From Ectobius pallidus (taxonomy: Eukaryota; Arthropoda; Insecta; Blattodea; Ectobiidae), in assembly GCA_964059195.1 (NCBI GenBank), contig CAXKWD010000005.1:91215882-91279881 (forward strand): DNA of 64,000 bases. Direction: 5' to 3'. The position numbers were made by a program, and so were the translations under genes. The number at the start of each line of letters is the position of its first letter. Position 1 is the stretch's first letter. Below the pieces are notes generated by a model. The model made no database searches and was not told where the DNA came from. It saw nothing but the letters and a program-made list of their open reading frames with translations. Of the stretch, positions 32,393 through 43,539 are shown one piece after another.

Positions 32393-32886
32393 GAGGTACT
32401 ATCGAAGTCCACCGCTGTGGGTGAGATGCGTTCAATCCTCTCACGCAGCGGGCCCGGGTTCGATTCCTGGTCGGGACAAGTTACCTAGGTGGGGTTTTTT
32501 CTGGGGTTTTTCCTCACCTTTCAGACAAATGTCGGGTAACTTTAGGCCCTTGTGGTCCCCAGATATCATCTGGCCGTCATTATCATCTTCATCCCATCCT
32601 CGCCTTGTTTGGAGTGAGTGTGTGTGTGTGAATGGTGTGTCTCGTCCTATGTGTTCGTGTTGTCTCGGAGGTGGCCCCGGCATTGGGCTGATCACTCATC
32701 CGGGGAGGCCCTCCATGTCCTTGTCTGGTCAAAAAGTATGTATGTGATCCAAAGATAATCCCTCTCCCGACAGGTCGCGGCCCTGTAAGGCCCGGGCGGC
32801 TTGGGTCGCTTAAATCCTAAAAAAAGGGAGAGGTGAAACTACGATAAAGAAAAATAAGAAGAATAAGAAGAAGAGGTTCTATCGAA
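32393..32886 (+). mobile_element. tRNA-derived SINE, family A, full length with target duplication
   Basis: The head TCCACCGCTGTGGGTGAG (box A region), CTCACGCAGCGGGCCC and GGGTTCGATTCCTGG (box B) is followed by the GGTTTTTTCTGGGGTTTTTC block. A roughly 400-bp body with a GT-rich tract leads to AAAGGGAGAGGTGAAACTAC and a (GAA/TAA)n tail. Flanks GAGGTACTATCGAA (32393-32406) and GAGGTTCTATCGAA (32873-32886) are the 14-bp duplication, so the SINE proper is 32407-32872. The 84-108-codon frames over it are not genes. The GAAGAA tail resembles that of LINE B at 27.2 kb, a possible mobilising partner. Confidence 0.9.
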
Positions 32887-32889
32887 ATA

Positions 32890-33410
32890 TTTAATCAATG
32901 TAATTTAGTTAGGCCTATACTCCGTTTTTATGTCATTGGATAATGTAAAAGAAAGCAGGATTTTGTCTAGCCTGGAAAGTGGTTTATTTTTAACGTTTAA
33001 GAAGCAAAATTGGCTTCATTTTGAATTGATGATTTGTACACTTCACTTCTTCCAACCTGGGTCGAATCTCGGGAGAATTATATCCATGTACAAAAAGCTA
33101 AATACATTACAGGACTGGCTCATTACTACGAGAGTCGTCTGAAAACTAAATAAGGAATGACTAGGGCCAAAATAGCCTACCCTTCATTTATGCTTTATGT
33201 TCTTATGAGTTTGCCAGCTAGAGGAAGCATTCTATTCGCACTAATCTACCTCAAAATAGGTATAGGACACATTAAAAAGGGGAAATGAGAAGGCGTATTT
33301 TTGTAGGCCTATACCGGTACTATATATTTCTACTGGGTGGGAATCGACACAGATTACAGTTTTGTAAGTTGCCTCCTAAACTATAGGACGTTCCATTCGA
33401 AATCTTCATC
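32890..33410. other. Spacer
   Basis: Nothing recognised; contains two TAGGCCTA octamers (about 32910, 33305). Confidence 0.5.
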
Positions 33411-33415
33411 TAGAC

Positions 33416-33485
33416 CAGTTATTCCCAATCTGTGATCCGTGGACCCCTGGAGGAGGCGATGATAATTCAAGAGATCCGCGATAAT
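33416..33485 (+). mobile_element. hAT (Charlie-like) terminal fragment
   Basis: CAGTTATTCCCAATCTGTGA followed by TCCGTGGACCCCTGGAGG matches the well-known hAT terminal form CAGTGRTTCYCAACCTGTGG..CCGTGGACCCC (recalled). A matching right end was not found downstream, so only one end is recorded. Confidence 0.45.
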
Positions 33486-33489
33486 TACG

Positions 33490-35230
33490 TAAGTTGCAGG
33501 TATCTGCTTAAAAATCGAAATCTTAATGTACACACACTTCATAGATCTTTATTTTAAATATCACTGTTGTATAACTTATGCCTATATACAGTATTCATAT
33601 AGGCTATATTACATAACTCTTTAACAAATTTACAACTCTTAGATGGGCAAGTTATCAGTGGTTCGTTAATAACTCCCAAAGTGGCCGAGAAATGGCTTGG
33701 AGTGTCTTCATTGGTACATACATCTTTGGTGTAGCCTATAGCCAATTGTAAAGAAACGTAGGATTCATAAACTGAAATTTATGCTAGTTCGAGTACGCTG
33801 TTAGATGCTTGGGACAATCCATTGACTCCCGATTGCATTTCGATAAGAATCTCATTTTCTCGGAATTTCCCCTTTTTCGAAACTTCTCCTCTTTCAACAC
33901 AAACAAAGATTCAACTTCACACCTGTGTGGGTGCACCTTTTCTACTCTCAAGCAAATCAAACCAGAAACAGAGCTAATGAAAAGGGTGATCTTCGGCTTC
34001 CAGTGACTACGCTTGAACCATACCATACCTACAACGGATAGTCTCTGGAAAACGGCACCATCTGTCCCATTCATGAAAACTGTATCAAGCGAAATATTAT
34101 ATTAAATTAGGCTTCTATGTCATCAACGATTACATTCGATCCCTTATTTTCATTGCTACTGTACCCGTCCATCTCTTATGTCCATTTTCAGATATTGGCA
34201 GTTCAGTGAGACATAATGTTCAGAAACCACTTTATTCCTATCGGTTGTGCTACCTTCCCGAGTATTGCTTGGAGAGAATGATGTGGGGATGGGAGTTGAG
34301 TAATTACTATGGAGCCAGGCCTACATTCTGTAAGGTAATTCAGTAGCCTGCACTGACTCCGTGACCAGCACTGAGCTATTATTACCGCCCCCTCTGCAGT
34401 CTTAATGACATACCCGCCCCCCTGCCCCAGGACGTGTTCCACTCTTATTCCACACGTGCTCCTCGCAAAGTTTAAATAAATAAATAAACTTCAATATAAT
34501 TATACATACTCTAATCCGAAGTGGTCTGAAGGTTGTTCTACACGAAATGAAATCTGACAGTGGATATGTTAACCCAGAGGTGGAAAGACTTGTGCAACTT
34601 GAGATTTGCTCTTGAATGTAGCGTCTATCAATGTTGAATTCAAGTTAATGTTTTTATTATTATCGGCATTAATATCCCGCGAAGCGAGTGCAGATTACCA
34701 TTATCCATATCCTTTATCGCGTGCTATTTGATATCTAATCTATTCACAAAATATATTGATAAATAAATGACTGAACGCAGGCAACACTCTGTATTGTAAT
34801 ATATCTGTTCCTAAAGATAAGTCATGTACTGCTAAGTACCACGACGCCTGCGCACAATGTGAGCACGCTGAAAAATGTCATTGTGCGCATAGGTCGCGCA
34901 GCGATACTGACAATGTGCTTATTAATGGCAATATTCCACCAGTGCTCAATCATAATACAATAACTATACAACCTACTCTAAAACTGTGATGTTATAAATT
35001 ATTTTAAACAAATTGTATTATACATTACTGGTCTAAAAATATTAACTTATATGTATTAACAATAAAAGTTCTAATAACGACAGTTAACATTTCTTAAAAT
35101 TATCAAAATGTAACATATTATTTGTCTAAAATAATAACTTATGTACATTAACAACAAGTAGTCCTAATAATAACAATCAACAAGTCTTTAAAATATTAAA
35201 ATGCAACCATATATTAAAAATGTATGTTCT
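33490..35230. other. Gene-poor stretch
   Basis: Open frames of 62-96 codons occur on both strands at 33.55-34.44 kb, overlapping each other and without recognisable domains. The 34.2-34.45 kb part is GC-richer (CCGCCCCCTCTGCAG). No gene is supported. Confidence 0.4.
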
Positions 35231-35245
35231 ATGTTAAAATTTCAG

Positions 35246-35298
35246 CTGTAGTCTTCACGACGCGTTTCGGCGTTAATTCGTCATCCTCAGGTGTACAG
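35246..35298 (-). ncRNA. Hammerhead ribozyme-like motif, copy 2 (best structured)
   Basis: On minus, in order: CTGTACAC, core CTGAGGA (35284-35290), T, a stem GACG/CGCC with one A-C mismatch closing a loop, GAA, the self-complementary ACGCGT, C (expected cleavage position), then GTGAAGACTACAG. CAC pairs with GTG and CTGTA with TACAG across an AAGAC bulge, giving stem I next to the core. ACGCGT gives the very short stem III known from Penelope-like retroelement hammerheads. The extra T before stem II is non-canonical, so activity is uncertain. Confidence 0.45.
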
Positions 35299-35641
35299 TC
35301 TTCTATTTTACGTGGAGTGAAATGATGTGAGCTGCATGTTGTTCCTTGTGTTACCACACAAACGCCAGACGTCGTGGTACATGAGAATATATGAACTGAC
35401 TTTGGGAACAAATTCAATAACTAAGTCATATCATTTCACCACCATCTAGAATCTAGATACACCGAATGTTTATTGATAACGGAAATCTAGCTAGATTTGA
35501 TTCCTATTTGAATTCCCTGTTTTTCACTGATAGATTTGTTTCTTGTGATATCTATGCCTCGATGCTATTAACATATGGCGTGTTGATTATTTCTTCCTTG
35601 AATAATCTTTTTTATGTATTTTAGTAGGGGAGCTTATTCCA

Positions 35642-35838
35642 TATCGCTACTATTAGTGCAAAAGGTCGTATGTAAAAATGAAGGTTTCAATTTAAAACTG
35701 AAAAAGTTGTGTCTTCCTGTAAATTAATGCTTTAAAAAGTTACGTTAACGTATAATGTGCGTATAACATACGGCTGGTGGCTGTTTTGGATTGCAACTTC
35801 ATTTTTACATGTGACCTTTTGCACTAACAGCAGCGATA
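35642..35838. mobile_element. Short TA-flanked MITE
   Basis: The ends TCGCTACTATTAGTGCAAAA and (reverse complement of right) TCGCTGCTGTTAGTGCAAAA, with arms of about 45 bp, are flanked by TA (35642-35643, 35837-35838). The element is 193 bp (35644-35836) and non-coding. The TA target suggests the Tc1/mariner superfamily. Confidence 0.75.
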
Positions 35839-36253
35839 GTATATAATTTCATTCTGAATAGTTGTTAGACAACAATATCTAGGGACAGACTGCCCAACGA
35901 ACTACAGAGAAAACATGTGAAAATACTGTATATGTTCCCAAATTAGCTAACTTCGCTAGCACGGTGTACTCAATTATTACAGAAAGAAAGAAATATCATG
36001 TGCAGATACAGTTGGACAACATAATAAACAAATTATATAAACTTCGACAAGATAGGCCTATATCGGCAAGACTGCACCGGTAAATGATCCTCGTTGGGTA
36101 AAATTCATAGGCTTTTAACATTACATTGTCAGGTTGGTGAAGAGCTAATAGTCATTAAAGTCTGGCCATTCTAAAAAGGAAACCTGAAGTAAGCAAAAAC
36201 CAGTAAATCTGTCTCACTCTAGCACATTACTGATATGACCTAAGAGTGAAACA

Positions 36254-39200
36254 GGGGCCGTATTCTGTAACTCCACCAACGCTCTCAACTACGATTACAC
36301 CAATGTAACTAGAAAAAGTTATTCTGTAACTATTGGTGTCAAGTATCGATCTTGAAATCACACCAATATATTGCTGGAAATATTGGTGACACACCGACGG
36401 CTCCAAACCCCTCGGTGAGCTCAACAACAACTCGAAAGTACCAAAATATCGCAAAATTTGCAGAAATATCGACATATTTGTGATACAATGGCCGCTTATA
36501 TCCTAATTGGGCGACTTCGTGATGGTGTCAATAGCTATATTTTCGTAATAACAGAGAAGGTACAGTATATATCCATTAATGAATAGATTCTTAGTATTTG
36601 TTAATATGTTTTTATCAATATAAAAACTAAATACATAATTTTATTTTGCAACAAGCATGTTTGAGGTTATGTTTGCATAATTGCACATAATATTAATTAT
36701 TTTACTTTATCTTGTTTCAGATTTGGAATTGTAATCCATGTGATCTGCATTAAAGAGTGGACAACATAATATGCACCAATAATAAGCTTAACGAACACTT
36801 ATGGGTGTCACCTCTATGTAGGCCTAAATTTTTTAATGTAGTGTAAAATTTTGTTCAGTTCATTCGAAAGAACAGTGCACAAGTAGGTCATTTGCAATTG
36901 AGAAAAACATCCCACTCAAGCAATGCTTCAAGTAGTGAGATGTTGTTGGCTTTTTGTAATTTTCAGGAAATAATGACGAAGACTGTGCTTATTAGAACTG
37001 AGCAAAGTGCCATGAACTCATGATACATATAATAGTTTTTTTGTACCAAAGTTTACTTTGTAAGTGTGTGTGTACTATATCACTCAGCAAAATATGATGT
37101 ACATTGTCCTTACTTTTAAATATACTGGTAGCCTATATAGCGTTTACTAGTTTATAAAACTTTTCACACTTAGAGAAGCATCTGTTTTTAACTGCACAAA
37201 AAATATGCCTCCCTGCCAATGTAGCCTATTGTAATTGAAAATATTATTTAAATCTAGCTACAATATTGGCTTTACCAATTTTTTGTCTAATTTAAACCAT
37301 CTATTTTATTCCCTCTAATTCCTTTTATAATAATATGAGCTATATTGTATCTCGTGATTTTCCGTCAAGTGGGTGTGGCTTATACTATGTAAGTTGAAAT
37401 GCATGTTGAATTTTCAGAGCCATTTTCCCATAACTTGATATTTTCAACACAAAAGGCACAATATCTCTTAAAGTAATGGTCCAAATTGCATGAAACTTTG
37501 CACACCCATAGTTTTTTGTGTGTTCTAGAGGATAAACCTAAATAATCTGATGTATTTGCAACACAAGATTATTTCACTTGTGAACATGATGTGAAAAAAT
37601 TCGTAATAATTTTATATTGAAATTTTAAAATGCCTGAAAATTGTATCATTCATACCACAGTACAAATTGATGGTTTATCCTCGAGATTATAGTGTCAGCT
37701 GTGAATAAAAAAAATATTACACCAATCAGATTGACTTTTGCATGAAATCATGTTACTTAGGCTTAATCGCATGCTGAAAAATAAAATAATTTTCTAATAT
37801 CAACCTTCATATTTGTGACACTGTAATAATTTTTGTGCTCATTTCAACCCCCAAATGTATACTTCTAATGTCCAAAATTTCATTTTATTATTGCAAATAG
37901 TGTTGAAGATATCGAACAGTTACTGCAATGCCTGCTTGGGCATGGTCTCTTGGTGTATGAGCCCCTTAAGACACTTTTTCAGTGATATTATGGTGTTATT
38001 TAAATTAATATATAATTATGAACAACTATGAGGCCAATTGTAATGTTTCAAAGTACTGTGTAAATTAAATACTAATGAATTCATTTTAAGTTAACCTAAA
38101 ACGCAATTAATTTATTTCAAGGGTTTTATAAATGTCATAAAAGCAGTAGGCAAGATAAGATACTCTTATTTGCTTAAACTTTACTATTTGCTTTATCTAT
38201 ATAAAAATAATTTTATAATTGGCTTGTGTTCTATAAATTAAGTAAAAACTCCTACTGAATTTTTTTTTTTACTTTCTCTGCCTGTACCATAGGTAATACA
38301 GATAAAGGAAGTATTGTTTTCGACCCCAACTTTGAAGTTGAGTTTTTAGCCCAAATACACATTTTGAGGTATTCTGAATCCCCAAATACTATTTTCGGAA
38401 ACATGTCTGTGTGGTAGTGTGTCAACAGCCTAGCTCCAGAATGGAAAATCGTAAGAATTTTTTTTTGTATTTGGGTTGGGTACCTTCTGAAGATGTGACA
38501 CAAGGATTGGCGACAAGTTTCTCTTATTTTTAAAGGGACTTTACATGAAAAAATGTTCGTTTTTCGCGATTTTATCGATTTGTTTAAATTTTGCACATGG
38601 GTTGCTTATAAGTTACTTGGACTTAAAACTTTATTTGAAACTTTTTTCGAAGAAATTCTCTTTAGGGTAGTTATAAGCCACCCACTCTGAATACGTGCTA
38701 AAAGTTTTATTTGAAATATTTTTTCGAAGAAAATCTCTAAAGTGTAGTCTTTATCTGAATGTGAAGTGAGAAAAATGTATTGTGCATGCTTAAAGTAAAG
38801 AAAGTTATGAGAGTACAATAAATATATTTTATTTGGGTTGTGTATCCTTCGGGGATGTGATGTGTTAAGGACATTCTCTTTATTTATACAACCAATTTAC
38901 ATTACAAGAATGTCATACACAATAATTATATTATACTGAGAGACTAACTTTTATTTGAACAGAGATTGGAAAGTTCATTCCTTTCACTGAGTATGAATCC
39001 AGCAACATTTTGTTAAAATGAGTATTCTGAAAAGGGCTACATCTTACTTTCTGTTAATCGTTAAAATGAATACTTTCACACAAACAAGGTGAGTTGCAAT
39101 GGAAATATATAACTACTTCGAGATTGCATATTTTTTTATAATCATAATTTAAATCAGACATTGGCAAACTATTGCGGAATTTGCTAATTGGATTCCCCGA

Positions 39201-39643
39201 GATACCCTCATTATATATATATGACAGTAAACATTACTAAAAACCATTGGCATTTTGCGAATTTCTCCTATTATTATAAATCCGCCTTTTCCCCCTATAA
39301 GCGTCTTGCAACATGACAGTACGTGTAATATAAACGCCCACTTTCAAAATATATACATGAAATTAAACTCCCGCCCAGTTTGGAAATTATGAAATCACAT
39401 TCCCGCACTCCATCAGCCAATGATATTCATTGCAGTTTGTTAAGACAGATTTCTCATAGCTACTTTCATTGCCAACATTCACGAAAATTCACAAAGTTAT
39501 TGGTGGGCCTCAACAACGGTTCTCCAGATACCAACAGGGAGTTACAGAATCGCTCACGCTCTGGCCGTTGGTATCTTGCTGTCGGTTGTTGAGCTCTCAA
39601 CAACACCAATGCGTTGGTGACGAAAGTTACAGAATACCGCCCC
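36254..39643. mobile_element. 3.4-kb TIR element, PIF/Harbinger-like ends
   Basis: The left end GGGGCCGTATTCTGTAACTC and the right end (reverse complement) GGGGCGGTATTCTGTAACTT both continue into CACCAACGC and CTCAACWAC-containing sequence with some indels. The interior is AT-rich, holds repeat X near 38.3 kb, and has no convincing transposase (an open start MAAYILIGRLRDGVNSYIF at 36489 is short). It is probably a non-autonomous element built up by nested insertions. Target duplication is not clear: ACA left, AGA right. Confidence 0.6.
38262..38480 (+). repeat. Dispersed repeat family X, copy 2
   Basis: ACTTTCTCTGCCTGTACCAT, a GGTAATACAG block, then AGTATTGTTTTCGACC and TGAGGTATTCTGAATCC, followed by TCTGTGTGGTAGTGTG, in the same order as at 21.1 and 54.6 kb. 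It lies inside the 3.4-kb TIR element. Confidence 0.6.
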
Positions 39644-39649
39644 AGAAAT

Positions 39650-40355
39650 ACTAGTTTTTGTTTACTTCAGGTTTCTTTCTTAGCTCGTCTCGGGTATATC
39701 ATTGCTTTGACTTAACTCTAGAAGTAGGCAATAATCAATAGAGCGAATATTTTAATTGCTGTGAAAACTCCGAAGTATTCTATCTAAATATTTTCTTAGT
39801 TTATTGTTCCTAAGACTCCGATGAGAATTACAATGTTTTTCTTAATTTTCACTTTGAACTTCTATTTCGAGATTGGTATAGGCTATAGATTTATTTTGCT
39901 TTTTTTTTTTATTTTATGGATGCACTTTGTTAATGCTACATCTATTTTTTACATGTAGGCTACTGTCTACAAATATTTTATTATTACTATTATTACCTTT
40001 AGTACTACTTTATTTGAAGTAACCTATTTCTTACTTTGAAGTTACTTTTATTGTGAGGTATCAGTTGAGAATCTATATTATTATTATTACTATTATTATT
40101 ATTAATATTACACCCATTATTACTGCATTATTGAAGTAAAATATTTATTACTCCATAGAGCAGATGATCTTTTCAGTTTATTTATATCTTCTGATAGAAT
40201 TTATAAACTTCTTATGACTTCCAGTATTCTATAGGCCTAGCCTAATGTAAGTAGTAACAACATTGAAAAACATTGGGTGGGCTCAAAGATTAAAACATTT
40301 TCATGCTCCCGTCCCTTGGTTCATGAATATATACATATATATATATATATGACTA
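39650..40355. other. AT-rich spacer with microsatellite
   Basis: Contains an imperfect (ATT)n at about 40076-40106, and TATATA runs near 40330. No gene. Confidence 0.5.
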
Positions 40356-40360
40356 TTAGC

Positions 40361-40361
40361 T

Positions 40362-40394
<33 letters not shown>

Positions 40395-41437
40395 CGGGTT
40401 TGTCCTGACTGACTGACAGAGAATCAACGTACATCCTAAACTATAATACTGTAGGTAGAGACTTGGAATTTTGACAGTACCTTCGTTTCAATAATGTAAG
40501 TGCACACTAAGAAATAATTTTGCAAAATTTTGGTTTTTAAATGCCAAAAATCAATTGTTTTCGAGGATACCTTAATACAAATATATAATCAAATACAAAT
40601 CGCATTGCATGTACAGTTCTCATGACAACAGTGTATTGTTGGCAGCGTTCACAGGTAGCTTTGGACTCACATGATACGTGATTTTGACAAATTAGAGAAG
40701 CTATCGATATAATTCATTGATGTAAGCAAATAATGAAAAATGAAATCAACGAAAATAATGCACAATGTGATGCAATCACATAAATTTCTCTGCCCTGGAC
40801 ATAGAGAATATCATTTTGTCACTTCATATTTTGATGTAGGCTAGAATAAGGGTTCGTATTGCAAGGACAGCATTTTCAATTGTCTCAGCTCGGGTGTGCC
40901 AACGAGTATGCCATAAGTTATCAGAAGACTGTAAAAAATCACATCCACTGATACGTTCTTCATAGCTGTAGGCTTTGTATTTTTAGTTGAGAAATATGGA
41001 TGTTTATCATAGGCCGTAAGCATGTAAAAGGAGAAAAATAGGATGGAACATTTTTAGCCCTATGCGCGCAGTATTATTATTATGCGCGTCCCAGGTTTTG
41101 GGGGAGGAAAGTATGAAAGTGATATTGAATTTCTTTTTGAAAACGGTTGTATGGGAACATGAGAGTGAAAAATAAAATATTTCTTAAAGACAAAACAATT
41201 TTATGTTACCGGAATTTCCGTTTCTTTTTTCAAACCCTACCAGTCTTTGTGTGTAGAATCAATGGGGTGTAATATTCTACATCCTCTACGAGCCATAAAA
41301 AGCTATATAAAGCGTTTTCTGAGGGAAATTTTAAATACCTATATAAGGACCTAGAGTTTGAAAAACGGAAGTCCTTCAGAAGTTAATTTAGAATTACAAA
41401 ATACAAAACCCGAGCGAAGTCGGGCCTTTTAAATTAG
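40361..41437 (+). mobile_element. Non-autonomous Helitron
   Basis: It starts TCAATATATATA and runs through a TA tract into GGGTTTGTCCTGACTGACTG, ACAGAGAATCAACGTA and GACTTGGAATTTTGACAGTA, nearly the same as the Helitron 5' end at 25134. It ends with the hairpin CCCGA-GCGAAG-TCGGG (41409-41424), CCTTTTAAA and TTAG before T. TTAG in place of CTAG is a single transition from the consensus. The 60-codon minus frame within it is not a gene. Confidence 0.8.
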
Positions 41438-41439
41438 TG

Positions 41440-41995
41440 AAATATAAGACACACAAAATACAGAATAGGGATCGCAAGGAAAAACTCACGAATTCATCCA
41501 GTTCAAAATGTCTCATTTCACAACACAGTCATTGGAATTATGTGTTATCTACAGGCCTATTAATACTGGTCCAGATATTTAAGTATTATGCTGTGTGGTG
41601 GTAATTATTGCATTATGTTTGGTAGTCGCAGTACTTTCTTTGCTTCAACAATAAATCATCTACAAAGAAATAATACTAAAAAACTCGAGAACGAAATTCT
41701 CCGAAATAATGTATAATTCAACCAGTCATTATTTTATTGCAAGAGAAATATCAAGATTGACTGTAACATTTCTATTTTAACTTGTTGTTACTTTTCAAGT
41801 ACGTAATACTCAGGAAGAATATTAATTATAAACTTCTAAATCAATCTAAACACTTGAAAAATGTTTTTTTATGCCTAGAAGTAATATAACTTATGTATAT
41901 TTCTTCGAATCGTCTTTGTAAACCTGTTCATCTGGTGTTCCTCGCCTGTTTAAACAACCCATTGCGGATAAACCGTGTTTTGCATTCTATTTACT
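41440..41995. other. Spacer
   Basis: AT-rich, nothing recognised. Confidence 0.5.
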
Positions 41996-42002
41996 TTATT
42001 CG

Positions 42003-42400
42003 TAGTTTTACCTCTCCCTTATAGGGACCTTTATGCCGCCCGGGCCGCGACCTGTCGGGAGAGGAATGGGTCACAACACAGACAAACATCTTTGACCAGA
42101 CAAGGACAAGGAGGGCCTCTCCGGATGAGTGATCAGCCCAATGCCGGGGCCACCTCCGAGACAACACGAACACATAGGACGAGGCACACCATTCACACAC
42201 ACACACACTCACTCCGAACGAGGCGAGGATGGGAAGAAGATGATAATGACGGCCAGAAGATATATCTGGGGACCACAAGGTCCTAAAGTTTCCTGACATT
42301 TGTCTCACAGGTGAGGAAAAACCCCTGAAAAACCCCACCTAGATAACTTGTCCCGACCAGGAATCGAACCTGGGCCCGCTGCGTGAGCCACAGCGGTGGA
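42003..42400 (-). mobile_element. tRNA-derived SINE, family A, with a promoter deletion
   Basis: Reverse orientation relative to the 32.4- and 49.2-kb copies. On minus it starts TCCACCGCTGTGGCTCACGC: the 22 bp between two CTCA repeats (including the spacer of the tRNA-like head) are missing. Box B GGTTCGATTCCTGG is kept. It ends GGGAGAGGTAAAACTACG without a long tail. TATTCG flanks both sides as a possible short duplication. Confidence 0.88.
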
Positions 42401-42697
42401 CTATTCGAAAATATGATACACAAAATATAGAATTTTACACCCAAATGAGCTTTGCCTTTGTGTGGATGCAGTTTAGTATTAATTATAAATAAATACCATT
42501 AACAGTCAATAATATGGTAAGTAATTATTAAGAAAAATTATATTTAGTTTGCAAAACAACTTGAGATAAAGACGGAAATTTACAAATTCACATACTCATC
42601 ACTAGAACTAGAACAAAAGAACCCTAAATAGGCTAATACAGTTAAATGTAAAACTCAAATTAAAATTAAGAGAGAACTGTAAATAATACAAGAAAGT

Positions 42698-43125
42698 GGA
42701 CTGGAACTTTATATGGATGTGAGACATAGTCCCTTACTCTTCGGGGAGAACATAATCTGAGAGTGTTCGAAAACAGGGGGCTTAGGAAAATATTCAGACC
42801 TAAGAGATGAAAATGGGGACTGGAGAAAACTGCATATTGACGATCTTTATAACTTGTACTCTTTACGGAATGTAGTAAAGGTAATTAAATCCCAGAGGAT
42901 GAAATAGGCTGGACATGGGAGGGAGGAAAGACATATCTCAAAACTATGGATTGAGACCCGAAGGGAAATTACCACTTGGAAGACCAATACGTAGGTGGGA
43001 GGACAATAGTAGAATAGATTAAAGATTTAAGTGAAGTAGGACTTGCGAGGGATGGTTGGATGGAATTAGCACAGAATAGGGTTGAAAGGTGGGCTGTAAC
43101 CGAGGCAATGAACCTATATATCCGC
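42698..43125 (+). pseudogene. RTE-like LINE ORF2 C-terminal remnant
   Basis: Frames read WTGTLYGCET, stop, SLTLRGEHNLRVFENRGLRK, IFRPKR, then after a frameshift DENGDWRKLHIDDLYNLYSL, VVKVIKSQRMK, stop, AGHGREERH, and a degraded W-x-D end. The order YGCETW.LT..E...LRVFENR.LRKIFGPKRDE...WR.LHN.EL..LY....I..VIKSRRM.WAGH is the hallmark C terminus of abundant insect RTE LINEs (recalled). Stops and shifts show an old copy. A duplicated piece of its end lies at 43.47 kb. Confidence 0.8.
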
Positions 43126-43129
43126 AATT

Positions 43130-43465
43130 ATTTACTTAACTACTAGATGTTTTATTTAAATCGTTTATTTATCGTGGAATGCACTCCAAAGCCGGATTTT
43201 TAACTGTTTCATTATAGTTATTAATAGTTTAGTTTATGAATGATTCACGTGTAAGTGTTAATACATGTGTTTTAATTATTTTGCTTTTATTATCACCTGC
43301 TAGTAGACTTACTACATAATATCGATATGACTATGGTACAAATATAATATTGTAGAAATGATTTCATTGTTTTTGAAGACAAAATTTGTAATAATCATCT
43401 TGTACTCCATACTCTTGTATCACAATTCCTTGCTTTTCCCATTAAATTAATACCCTTCCTGTGAT
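43130..43465. other. Spacer between two LINE pieces
   Basis: AT-rich; no recognised content. Confidence 0.45.
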
Positions 43466-43468
43466 TTC

Positions 43469-43535
43469 AAGACATATCTCAAAACTATGAATTTGAGACC
43501 CGAAGGGAAAATACCACTTGTAAGACCTATACGTA
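43469..43535 (+). repeat. Second copy of a 66-bp LINE segment
   Basis: GACATATCTCAAAACTATGA, then GAGACCCGAAGGGAAAATAC, then CACTTGTAAGACCTATACGT corresponds to 42926-42993 with only a few changes and a short insertion. It is an isolated duplicate of the RTE tail. Confidence 0.75.
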
Positions 43536-43539
43536 GATG

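Noticed and set aside
32421..32747. 108-codon frame, and the similar frames at 41975-42338 and 49278-49657
   Set aside because: All coincide with SINE family A copies in different orientations.
33784..34074. 96-codon minus-strand frame overlapping a 65-codon plus-strand frame
   Set aside because: No domain, splice site or repeat relation could be seen; mutual overlap suggests chance openness.
34203..34442. GC-rich 79-codon minus-strand frame as an exon
   Set aside because: No splice sites or domain; the GC-rich part is short and the peptide has no recognisable pattern.
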